In this document: one piece after another, positions 43,568 to 51,056 of the stretch
Layout of the letters: each line of letters begins with the position of its first letter
Numbering within the stretch: the first letter of the stretch is position 1
Assembly: GCA_052387905.1 (NCBI GenBank)
Contig: JBQTIR010000029.1
Span: 1-53,061, forward strand
DNA from: JBQTII01 sp052387905
Lineage (GTDB): Bacteria; Actinomycetota; Actinomycetes; Sporichthyales; Sporichthyaceae
Direction: 5' to 3'
Length of the DNA stretch: 53,061 nucleotides
Notes under the pieces: model-generated
Seen by the model: the letters and a program-made list of their open reading frames with translations, nothing else
What the model was told of the DNA's origin: nothing
Databases searched by the model: none
Program-made: the position numbers and the translations under genes

Positions 43568-44242
43568 TGAGTCTGGCTGCGGTGTGTCCGTCGTCAGGTC
43601 GGCGAAGACCACGACGTTGTCCTGGTAACCGCCGCGAGCACGGTCGTACTCGCCCGTGCAGGTGATGAGACGAAGTTCCGCCCGCTCACCTGCCTTTCCG
43701 TAGACCCGATCGGTTGGGAAGTCGTTGCGTGGGTGGACCTCGACGGCGCGCACCCGGTAGGTCACGGTCGAGGAGTCGGCGAGACGGATCTCGACCCGGT
43801 CGCCGGCGCGCGCGCGGCCCAGCGCAGCAAAGACGTCCGGTCCCGTCTTCGAGTCGACGTGGCCGGCAATGACCACGCGGCCGGGCTCGCCCGGCTCCGG
43901 TCCGGCCTCGTACCAGCCGGCCCGCCCGTACTGCGGCGGAAGCAGCTCTCGGGCGGCATCCAGGCTCAGCGGGTCCAGGACGGCGTCGATGTCCAGCCGT
44001 GCGAGCCGCACGCGTCGGGGCGCCGGCGCATTCGGCATGCCTGGCGCCCACTCGACGTCCTGGGCGTCGGGCGCGGACGGCGACGTTGCGGCTGGTGGCG
44101 CCGAGGACTGGGTCGTCGCGAAGGGCTGCGCGCTCAGGTCAGCGCCACCGCCGCAGGCACTCAGCACGGCGCCAAGGACGCAGACCGCGGCCGCCCACCG
44201 GTATCTCTGGTGGGCGGCCTTCGAGCTATGAGCTGACGTCAA
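43562..44242 (-). CDS. Sortase, class F-like
   Basis: 226 residues. N-terminal hydrophobic segment ending LSACG; C30 sits in a lipobox-like context, so the enzyme might be a lipoprotein or simply membrane-anchored. A Pro/Ser/Ala linker leads to the sortase barrel (~75-220) with H128 (IAGHVDS), nucleophile C195 (LITCTG) and R203 (DRARGGYQDN). Sortases of this class attach proteins to the actinobacterial cell wall by transpeptidation. The gene for a probable substrate ends eight bases upstream on the same strand. Confidence 0.88.
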   Translation of the reverse strand: MTSAHSSKAAHQRYRWAAAVCVLGAVLSACGGGADLSAQPFATTQSSAPPAATSPSAPDAQDVEWAPGMPNAPAPRRVRLARLDIDAVLDPLSLDAARELLPPQYGRAGWYEAGPEPGEPGRVVIAGHVDSKTGPDVFAALGRARAGDRVEIRLADSSTVTYRVRAVEVHPRNDFPTDRVYGKAGERAELRLITCTGEYDRARGGYQDNVVVFADLTTDTPQPDSP

Positions 44243-44249
44243 CGAGCGC

Positions 44250-45038
44250 TCACGCCCGCCGGCGCCGGTAGGTCACGCTGGCAGTGGCCGCGCCCGCAAG
44301 CAGCAGCATCGGCAGCAGGGCTGCCGCCGTGCCAGCGGTATCGGCCTGCAGAGCGCCGCCACCGGTGCGTACCCCGCCCAGCGCGGGCGGGCCGTCGTCC
44401 CTGTCGCGGTCGTCTCGGTCGCGGTCCTTGTTGTCCTTGTCCCTGTCCTTGCCCTTCTCGTCCTTGTCGTCGTCGTCACGGTCTACGCCGCCGACTTCGC
44501 CGGGGTCTTCCTCATCGGGATCTTCCGAACCGGGGGGCGGCTCCTCCTCGCCCGGCGGCGTCGGGTCGGTCCCGTCGGGGCAGTTGACCCGGAACACCTT
44601 CGTCTTGCCGTTGTCATCCGGGTCATCGAGGCTGGTCGACGTGGCCTTGTACAGGCCATCCTCGATCTCGGGGTTGGCCGGGTCAGGGTTGAACAGCCGG
44701 CTCCGGCCGTCGCCCTGGGTGCCCTTCTTGTTGAACCCCTCGGTGGCCATGAAGGTGTCGGTGGCTGTGGTCGGGGAGCCGGCCGGCGGGCCCCCTTGAG
44801 GCTCAAACGTGATCTGAAATTCTTCGTCTGCGTCGACGCCGAAGGCGAACACGCGGAACGAGCAGCCAGGCTTGGGGTTGTTGTTCATGTCGCCGAAACC
44901 CTCGTCCGGCGCGTGGATCTTGAGGCTGCCGGGGTCGGCGTGCGCGACCCCCACGAACGCGAACGGGGACGCCATGACGGCGGCACCTACCGCCAGCGCC
45001 ACCGGGCGGCGCCGCACTGTCGCACTCCTGTACACCAT
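44250..45038 (-). CDS. Surface protein with C-terminal wall-anchor-like signal, probable sortase substrate
   Basis: 262 residues; ATG 45038 with AGGAG upstream. Signal peptide (LAVGAAVMASPFAFVGVAHA), a ~120-residue beta-type domain with two Cys (PGCSFRVFAFG, FRVNCPDG), a Pro/Glu spacer, then a highly charged Asp/Lys/Arg repeat (KDEKGKDRDKDNKDRDRDD). The C-terminus has the sorting-signal layout: a short LQADTAG motif, a hydrophobic helix (AALLPMLLLAGAATA) and a basic tail YRRRRA. The motif is not a canonical LPXTG, but its order and the adjacent sortase gene argue for wall anchoring. Function of the exposed domain unknown. Confidence 0.8.
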   Translation of the reverse strand: MVYRSATVRRRPVALAVGAAVMASPFAFVGVAHADPGSLKIHAPDEGFGDMNNNPKPGCSFRVFAFGVDADEEFQITFEPQGGPPAGSPTTATDTFMATEGFNKKGTQGDGRSRLFNPDPANPEIEDGLYKATSTSLDDPDDNGKTKVFRVNCPDGTDPTPPGEEEPPPGSEDPDEEDPGEVGGVDRDDDDKDEKGKDRDKDNKDRDRDDRDRDDGPPALGGVRTGGGALQADTAGTAAALLPMLLLAGAATASVTYRRRRA

Positions 45039-45198
45039 GAGCTACTCCTGCAATCGGCGGAACGGGCCCGCGGGACGTGTCACCACAGTGAAGGTGCGGC
45101 ACGGTGAACCTACCGATCTTCTGCGTCCAGCAAACCTCCAGATTGGGACAAATCCAGCACCGGGACGAACTGTCGGGCCAGGAACGTACGGTGAGCTC

Positions 45199-47313
45199 GT
45201 GAGACCCACTACCGACCTCGAGCGCAGCACCGCGCCGTTCACCGTCATCAGCGACTTCACCCCGTCCGGGGACCAGCCCACGGCGATCGCCGAGCTCGAG
45301 CGCCGCGTCCGGGCGGGGGAGCGGGACGTGGTGCTGCTCGGGGCCACCGGCACCGGCAAGTCCGCGACCACGGCCTGGCTGATCGAGCGTCTGCAGCGCC
45401 CGACGCTGGTGATGGCCCCGAACAAGACGCTCGCCGCGCAGCTGGCGAACGAGTTCCGGGACCTGCTGCCGAACAACGCGGTGGAGTACTTCGTCTCCTA
45501 CTACGACTACTACCAACCCGAGGCCTACGTCCCGCAGACCGACACCTACATCGAGAAGGACTCCTCGGTCAACGACGAGGTCGAGCGGCTGCGTCACTCG
45601 GCGACCAACTCGCTGCTGACCCGCCGCGATGTGGTCGTGGTGGCCAGCGTGTCCTGCATCTACGGCCTCGGCACCCCCCAGGAGTACGTCGACCGGATGG
45701 TGCGGCTCACGGTGGGGGACAGCGTCGACCGGGACGGACTGCTTCGCCAGCTGGTCACCATGCAGTACGCCCGCAACGACGTGGCCTTCGCTCGCGGCAC
45801 GTTCCGGGTGCGCGGCGACACCGTCGAGGTGTTCCCGGTGTACGAGGAACGCGCCCTGCGTATTGAGTTCTTCGGCGACGAGATCGAGCGCGTGATGACG
45901 CTGCACCCGGTCACCGGCGAGGTGGTCTCGGAGGACACCGCAGTCCACATCTTTCCGGCGACGCACTACGTCGCCGGTCCCGAACGCATGGAACGGGCGA
46001 TCGCCGGCATCGAGGCCGAGGCCGCCGACCGGCTGGCCCAGTTGGAGAAGGCCGGCAAGCTGCTGGAGGCCCAGCGCCTGCGGATGCGCACCACCTACGA
46101 CATCGAGATGATGCGCCAGCTCGGCTTCTGCAACGGGATCGAGAACTACTCCCGCCATATCGACGGCCGCGCGGCCGGCACGGCGCCGAACACGCTGCTC
46201 GACTACTTCCCGGACGACTTCCTGCTCGTCATCGACGAATCCCATGTGACTGTTCCCCAGATCGGGGCGATGTACGAGGGGGACATGTCCCGCAAGCGGA
46301 CCCTGGTCGACCACGGCTTCCGGCTGCCGTCGGCGATGGACAACCGACCGCTGCGCTGGGAGGAATTTGTCGACCGGATCGGGCAGACGGTGTACCTCTC
46401 GGCCACCCCGGGGACGTATGAGCTCTCCCGCGGGGACGGTGTGGTGGAGCAGATCATCCGCCCGACCGGGCTGATCGACCCGGAGATCATCGTCAAGCCG
46501 ACGAAGGGTCAGATCGACGACCTGGTCCACGAGATCCGGCTGCGCGCCGAGCGCAACGAACGGGTGCTGGTCACGACGTTGACCAAGAAGATGTCCGAGG
46601 ACCTCACCGACTACCTGCTCGAGCTCGGCATCCGGGTGCGCTACCTGCACTCCGAGGTCGACACCCTGCGCCGCGTGGAACTGCTGCGCGAGCTGCGCAT
46701 GGGCACCTTCGACGTGTTGGTCGGCATCAATCTGCTGCGTGAGGGCCTGGACCTGCCCGAGGTCTCGCTGGTGGCGATTCTGGACGCGGACAAAGAGGGT
46801 TTCCTGCGCAGCGGAACCTCGCTGATCCAGACGATCGGGCGCGCCGCCCGCAACGTCTCCGGTCAGGTGCACATGTACGCCGACACGATCACCGCGTCGA
46901 TGGAGCGCGCCATCGACGAGACCAACCGCCGCCGCGCCAAGCAGGTCGCCTACAACGCCGAACACGGGATCGACCCGACCCCGCTGCGCAAGAAGATCGG
47001 CGACATCCTGGACTCGATCGCCCGCGAGGACGCTGACACCGCCGAGTTGATCGGCGGCTCCGGCCGCTCGCGCAGTCGCGGCAAGGCACCGGTCCCGGGT
47101 CTGTCCTCGAAGGTGGCGGGCGCCGGCCGGCACGCGGGCGAGCTCGCCGGTCTGCCCTCGGCGGACCTCGCCGACCTCATCCAGTCCCTCACTGACCAGA
47201 TGCACACGGCCGCGGCGGAATTGGCCTTCGAGCTCGCCGCGCGGCTGCGCGACGAGATCCGCGAACTCAAGCGCGAACTTCGCGGGATGCACGAGGCGGG
47301 TGTGGGAGCGTAG
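45199..47313 (+). CDS. uvrB: Excinuclease ABC subunit B
   Basis: DNA-damage-verifying helicase of nucleotide excision repair. 704 residues from GTG 45199 (MRPTTDLERSTAPFTVISDFTPSGDQP); the open frame begins further upstream, but those residues overlap the divergent surface-protein promoter. Walker A GATGTGKS (Ser rather than Thr last), beta-hairpin YYDYYQPEAYVPQTDTYIEKD, DESHVTVPQ (Walker B), helicase motifs VGINLLREGLDLPEV and QTIGRAARN, and a C-terminal UVR motif (LTDQMHTAAAELAFELAARLRDEI) that binds UvrC. UvrA and UvrC are not in the window. Confidence 0.97.
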   Translation: MRPTTDLERSTAPFTVISDFTPSGDQPTAIAELERRVRAGERDVVLLGATGTGKSATTAWLIERLQRPTLVMAPNKTLAAQLANEFRDLLPNNAVEYFVSYYDYYQPEAYVPQTDTYIEKDSSVNDEVERLRHSATNSLLTRRDVVVVASVSCIYGLGTPQEYVDRMVRLTVGDSVDRDGLLRQLVTMQYARNDVAFARGTFRVRGDTVEVFPVYEERALRIEFFGDEIERVMTLHPVTGEVVSEDTAVHIFPATHYVAGPERMERAIAGIEAEAADRLAQLEKAGKLLEAQRLRMRTTYDIEMMRQLGFCNGIENYSRHIDGRAAGTAPNTLLDYFPDDFLLVIDESHVTVPQIGAMYEGDMSRKRTLVDHGFRLPSAMDNRPLRWEEFVDRIGQTVYLSATPGTYELSRGDGVVEQIIRPTGLIDPEIIVKPTKGQIDDLVHEIRLRAERNERVLVTTLTKKMSEDLTDYLLELGIRVRYLHSEVDTLRRVELLRELRMGTFDVLVGINLLREGLDLPEVSLVAILDADKEGFLRSGTSLIQTIGRAARNVSGQVHMYADTITASMERAIDETNRRRAKQVAYNAEHGIDPTPLRKKIGDILDSIAREDADTAELIGGSGRSRSRGKAPVPGLSSKVAGAGRHAGELAGLPSADLADLIQSLTDQMHTAAAELAFELAARLRDEIRELKRELRGMHEAGVGA

Positions 47314-47317
47314 GTCG

Positions 47318-47854
47318 GTGATCTCCCGCCGCGGGGCTGGCGCCGCCGTCCTCGCCCTGGTCCTGCACAGCGCTGGCGCGTGCAGCGGTGGTGGGGACGA
47401 GGAGTTCCCGGAGTCGGAGTTCGAGTTCGGCACCGAGGGCGGCAACCTCGATCCGGAGGACGTGCGTGCCTCCCCGGAGGAGGTCGGAGCGGGTTTCGCC
47501 GAGCTCACGACCTTCGTCGCCGAGGTCGCCGCGGCGACCGGAACCGATGTCGAACGCGCCGCGGGCGCGCAGGAGAAGATCCTGCCGGTGTGGGAGAGCA
47601 TTCTCGGCACGGTCAAGGCCAACGACGAGGCAGCCTTCCTGACGCTGGACGACGGATTCAACACCCTCGCCGAGGCGATCGCGCAGAGCGACCCGGCGCT
47701 GGCGGCAATGGTGGCCGCCGAGTTCACCGAGACCTCCACCGCTTACCTGGCGCGATTCCCGGCATCGGGACCCACCGGCTCGCCCACCCCCGCCCCCGCC
47801 CCCGGTCCGTCCTCCGTCGCCGTACCCACGCCGGAACCCGTCACGGAGTACTGA
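47318..47854 (+). CDS. Small lipoprotein, possibly with an imelysin/EfeO-like helical domain
   Basis: 178 residues from GTG 47318 (VISRRGAGAAVLALVLHSAGAC), with GGAG at 47304-47307; a GTG at 47300 would overlap uvrB. The lipobox Cys is residue 22. After an acidic linker a helical domain (~55-145) includes LPVWESILGTVKANDEAAFLTLDDGFNTLAEA and a C-terminal AYLARFP, similar in pattern to the end of imelysin/EfeO-type iron-associated lipoproteins. The match is from memory and weak, and the usual metal motif (GxHxxE) is missing. A Pro/Thr tail follows. It begins four bases after uvrB. Confidence 0.7.
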   Translation: MISRRGAGAAVLALVLHSAGACSGGGDEEFPESEFEFGTEGGNLDPEDVRASPEEVGAGFAELTTFVAEVAAATGTDVERAAGAQEKILPVWESILGTVKANDEAAFLTLDDGFNTLAEAIAQSDPALAAMVAAEFTETSTAYLARFPASGPTGSPTPAPAPGPSSVAVPTPEPVTEY

Positions 47855-47866
47855 AGAACACGCTCA

Positions 47867-47882
47867 GGTGAGGGGTCTCACC
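47867..47882 (+). terminator. Small hairpin after the lipoprotein gene
   Basis: GGTGAG-GGGT-CTCACC, a perfect six-pair stem followed by CTTCCC. Weak terminator candidate, 12 bases after the stop. Confidence 0.35.
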
Positions 47883-47961
47883 CTTCCCGAGGGCGTAAGT
47901 GCCGGTTAACCTGACAGGAGGCTGGACGGCTCTCGCGCCGTCGCCGCGGAAGGAACTGACG

Positions 47962-48756
47962 ATGGCTGCCTCGATGTCCGACTTGGTCACCGACCTCGCC
48001 GCTGAGACCGAGGTCATCGAACAGATGCTGTCCGGTCTCAGCGCCGCGGACTGGGATACCCCGACGCCGTCGCCGGGCTGGGCGATCCGGGACCAGATCG
48101 CTCACCTGGCCTATTTCGACGAGGCTGCGGTCGCCGCGACCATCGACCCGGAGCGCTTCCAGGCCGAGGCCGCCGCACAGATCGCCGGCGGCATGGACTT
48201 CCCGGACCGCCTCGTCGTCTCCCACCGTGCCCTGGGCATCGCCGAACTTCACGCTTGGTTCCGGCGCGCGCGGCTGTCCCTGATCGCGGAGACCGGTGAG
48301 CGCGATCCCAAGGAGCGCGTGCCCTGGTACGGGCCCTCGATGAGTCTGGCCTCGTGTGTCACCGCACGCATCATGGAGACCTGGGCGCACGGCCAGGACA
48401 TTGCCGACGCCCTCGGCGTCTCGCGGGAGCCGACCCTGCGCCTGAAGCACATCGCCCACATCGGGGTGGGCGCCCTGGCCTACAGCTTCGTGGTGCGCGG
48501 ACTCGAGGTGCCGACCGCGCCGATCCGCGTCGAACTCATCGCCCCCGACGGCTCGCTGTGGAGCTGGGGCCCGGAGGGCGCGGAGGACCTCATCACCGGC
48601 AGTGCGCTGGACTTCTGCCTCGCGGTCACTCAGCGCCGGCACCGTGACGATACCGACCTCAAGATCGTCGGGGAGAGCGCGGCGGCTTGGATGGAGATCG
48701 CGCAGGCCTTTGCCGGTGCGCCGGGCCCCGGACGTGAGGTGTCCGAGACCCGCTGA
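47962..48756 (+). CDS. MDMPI/DinB-fold protein, TIGR03084-like
   Basis: 264 residues from ATG 47962 with GGAAGGA about ten bases upstream; ATG 47974 is an alternative. The N-terminal half is the four-helix DinB/MDMPI bundle: DWDTPTPSPGWAIRDQIAHLAYFDEAA (metal-type His in IAHL) and METWAHGQDIADALG (second His). The C-terminal domain (~165-260) is of the wyosine/SCP-like type with WSWGPEGAEDLITGSALDFC. Members are mycothiol-dependent or metal-binding proteins in actinobacteria; the reaction is unknown. It faces the related gene at 48768, with which it converges. Confidence 0.82.
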   Translation: MAASMSDLVTDLAAETEVIEQMLSGLSAADWDTPTPSPGWAIRDQIAHLAYFDEAAVAATIDPERFQAEAAAQIAGGMDFPDRLVVSHRALGIAELHAWFRRARLSLIAETGERDPKERVPWYGPSMSLASCVTARIMETWAHGQDIADALGVSREPTLRLKHIAHIGVGALAYSFVVRGLEVPTAPIRVELIAPDGSLWSWGPEGAEDLITGSALDFCLAVTQRRHRDDTDLKIVGESAAAWMEIAQAFAGAPGPGREVSETR

Positions 48757-48767
48757 GGTCGCTGCCT

Positions 48768-49553
48768 TTAGATGATGCGCATGCTGTCCAGGAACTTGGA
48801 GGCGATCTCCTCGTCACCCTTGATGACGACGCCCGCCTCGCGCCACGGCGTGCGACCGGTGCCCCACACCGGGAAGTCGCCGGCCGGGCCCTCGATGGAG
48901 GCCGACGCCCCAGCGGTCCCGCCCGGCGTCACGGCGACGCGCTTCTTTCCCGGGGCGATCGTCCAACTGCCGCCACCGGCGCCCGCCAGGGTCAGCTCGA
49001 CCGGCGAGGTGAGCCAATCCAGGCGATCCCCGCTCATCGCTGGCAGGCCCGCCATCATCCACTCGATGGCGACGGCCTGAGAGTTCGCGTCCGCCGGCGG
49101 CAGGGTCCGTCCGAGCGCCGCGGCGATGTCATAGCGCATGTGCAGGCCGTGGTCGAAGACGAAGGCGCTGGTGAGCAACTTGGCGGGGTAGGCGCCGACC
49201 TCGGCGACCCGGATCGGCAGCGAGCGCATGCCCGGCTTCTGCATCATGGACATCATCGGCCCGACCCGGTTGCCCCACACCTCGTACTCGCGCAGCACCT
49301 TGGCCGGTTCCCAGGACTTGCGCTTCTCGGCGTCCTTGTTGTTCGCGGCCTCGATGTCCTTGCCGGCGATCAGCTTCACGATCCAGGGCGTGAAGCTGCC
49401 GTGACAGGCGGCGCCCATGTGCGAGACGACGTCGCGCACCGCCCAGCCCTCGCACTTGCTCGGCGCGGCCCACTCCTCGTCGGAGAGCTCGTGGAGCATC
49501 TTGAGAAACGCCGGTCGGTCACCCTTGTAGGCCGCAGCCCTGTCCAATGCCAT
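48768..49553 (-). CDS. MDMPI/DinB-fold maleylpyruvate-isomerase-family protein (TIGR03083-like)
   Basis: 261 residues, no signal peptide. N-terminal bundle with WAAPSKCEGWAVRDVVSHMGAACHGSF (metal-type His in VSHM), FVFDHGLHMRYDIAAALG (second and third His) and a C-terminal alpha/beta domain like sterol-carrier proteins (SWTIAPGKKRVAVTPGG). The family includes mycothiol-dependent isomerases and S-transferases of detoxification. It is divergent from the aldehyde dehydrogenase gene with an inverted repeat between the starts, suggesting joint control. Confidence 0.85.
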   Translation of the reverse strand: MALDRAAAYKGDRPAFLKMLHELSDEEWAAPSKCEGWAVRDVVSHMGAACHGSFTPWIVKLIAGKDIEAANNKDAEKRKSWEPAKVLREYEVWGNRVGPMMSMMQKPGMRSLPIRVAEVGAYPAKLLTSAFVFDHGLHMRYDIAAALGRTLPPADANSQAVAIEWMMAGLPAMSGDRLDWLTSPVELTLAGAGGGSWTIAPGKKRVAVTPGGTAGASASIEGPAGDFPVWGTGRTPWREAGVVIKGDEEIASKFLDSMRII

Positions 49554-49560
49554 GCGCTCA

Positions 49561-49581
49561 CGCTAACGCGTAGAGTTAGCG
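49561..49581. promoter_or_regulatory. Candidate operator in the MDMPI / aldehyde dehydrogenase divergent promoter
   Basis: CGCTAAC-N7-GTTAGCG is a perfect inverted repeat (seven-base arms, centre GCGTAGA) in a 71-bp region between two divergent start codons (49553 and 49625). It lies eight bases upstream of the minus-strand start, where a dimeric repressor would block transcription. A TetR-like binder is possible but no regulator gene is adjacent. Confidence 0.55.
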
Positions 49582-49624
49582 GGAGTAAACATGTCGCGCC
49601 TCGCCACCACGCTCGGGAGTCCTT

Positions 49625-51025
49625 ATGACGTCCGTGATCGACCACACCACCGAATCCGGCGCCCAGGCACCGGATCCGGCCGCGATCGTCGCGGGCCTGC
49701 GCGCGACCTTTGCCACCGGGCGCACGCAATCGCTGGCGTGGCGCCGCCGCCAGCTCGAAGGGATCATCGCTCTGGTCAGTGAGCGCGAAGCCGACCTGGC
49801 CGCCGCGCTTGCCTCCGACCTGGGCCGCAACGCCCACGAGACATGGTTCGGTGACGTCGCCTCGACCGTCGGTGAGGCCGAGTACGCGATCAAGCACCTG
49901 AAGAAGTGGATGAAGCGCACCCGCGTGGGCGTGCCCCTCGCACTGATGCCGGGTAAGGCGGCCTACCACTACGAGCCGCTGGGCACCGTCATGGTCATCG
50001 GTCCGTGGAACTACCCGTTCTACCTCACGCTGGGCCCGATGATCGGCGCGCTGGCGGCCGGTAACTGCGTCGTGGTCAAGCCCTCCGAGCATGCGCCGGC
50101 GACGTCCGCCACGTTGGCCCGGCTGATCCCGGAGTACCTGGATTCCGATGCGGTCGTCGTGGTGGAGGGTGATGGCGCGGTCACCCAGCAGTTGATCGCC
50201 GCCAAGCTCGACCTGGTCTTCTTCACCGGCGGCACCGAGATCGGTCGCCGGATTGCCGAGGCGTGTGCGCCGCACCTGACCCCGGTCGTGCTCGAACTCG
50301 GCGGCAAGAGCCCGGTCATCGTCACCGCGAAGGCTGACATCGAGGTCGCAGCCCGCCGCGTCGCGTGGGGAAAGCTGCTTAACTCCGGTCAGACCTGCGT
50401 CGCGCCGGATTACATCCTCGTCGAGTCCAGCGTGCGGGCCGAGTTCGTCGCGCACCTCACCAAGGCGCTTAAGGCGTTCCGGGCCGGCGAGCCCACAACG
50501 CAGAAGATCGTGAACACCCGTCAGTTCGACCGCCTCAAGGCGCTGCTCGACGGGCAGACGATCATCGCCGGTGGTCGATGCGTGGAGGTCGGCGCCGCGA
50601 TGGAACCCACCGTGGTGTTGAACCCGGACCCGGGCTCCGCGCTGATGCGCGAGGAGATCTTCGGCCCGATCCTGCCCGTCCTCGATGTCGAAAACCTCGA
50701 TGAGGCCATCGCCATCATCAACGCCGGGGAGAAGCCCCTCGCGGCCTACATCTTCTCCGGCGACAAGGCCGAGCAGGAGCGTCTATTCACCGAGGTCCCC
50801 GCCGGCGGCGCCGTCGCCAACCACATCGCCATGCATGTGCTCGCTCCGCAGCTGCCCTTCGGCGGCGTCGGTTACTCGGGCATGGGTGCCTACCACGGCA
50901 AGTGGGGCTACGAGGCGTTCAGCCACCGCAAGGCCACGCTGGTCATGCGGACCCGACCCGACCTGAAGATGATCTACCCGCCGTACTCCGCGCTGGAGAA
51001 GAAGATCCTGCGCAAGCTGGCCTGA
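49625..51025 (+). CDS. Aldehyde dehydrogenase, ALDH3-like
   Basis: 466 residues; ATG 49625 after GGGAG. Oxidises aldehydes to acids with NAD(P). Key residues: WNYPFYLTLGPMIGALAAGNCVVVKPSE (cofactor site), FFTGGTEIGR, E224 in LELGGKSP, catalytic C258 in LNSGQTCVAPDY, and EIFGPILPV. The short length and the sequence LNSGQTCVAPDYILV fit the class 3 group acting on long-chain or aromatic aldehydes. The C-terminus (MIYPPYSALEKKILRKLA) is of ALDH3 type but lacks a clear membrane helix. The IS element inserted 31 bases after its stop. Confidence 0.93.
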   Translation: MTSVIDHTTESGAQAPDPAAIVAGLRATFATGRTQSLAWRRRQLEGIIALVSEREADLAAALASDLGRNAHETWFGDVASTVGEAEYAIKHLKKWMKRTRVGVPLALMPGKAAYHYEPLGTVMVIGPWNYPFYLTLGPMIGALAAGNCVVVKPSEHAPATSATLARLIPEYLDSDAVVVVEGDGAVTQQLIAAKLDLVFFTGGTEIGRRIAEACAPHLTPVVLELGGKSPVIVTAKADIEVAARRVAWGKLLNSGQTCVAPDYILVESSVRAEFVAHLTKALKAFRAGEPTTQKIVNTRQFDRLKALLDGQTIIAGGRCVEVGAAMEPTVVLNPDPGSALMREEIFGPILPVLDVENLDEAIAIINAGEKPLAAYIFSGDKAEQERLFTEVPAGGAVANHIAMHVLAPQLPFGGVGYSGMGAYHGKWGYEAFSHRKATLVMRTRPDLKMIYPPYSALEKKILRKLA

Positions 51026-51048
51026 GCCCCTCGCCCCGGCCATCACGA

Positions 51049-51056
51049 CCGCGCAG
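51049..51056 (+). repeat. Left target-site duplication of the IS256-family element
   Basis: CCGCGCAG, identical to 52467-52474 on the other side of the element. Eight bases is the size expected of the IS256 family. Confidence 0.85.

Noticed and set aside
44803..47739. 978-residue minus-strand open frame opposite uvrB
   Set aside because: Low-complexity His/Val/Asp/Arg-rich translation with no family features; uvrB is unambiguous.
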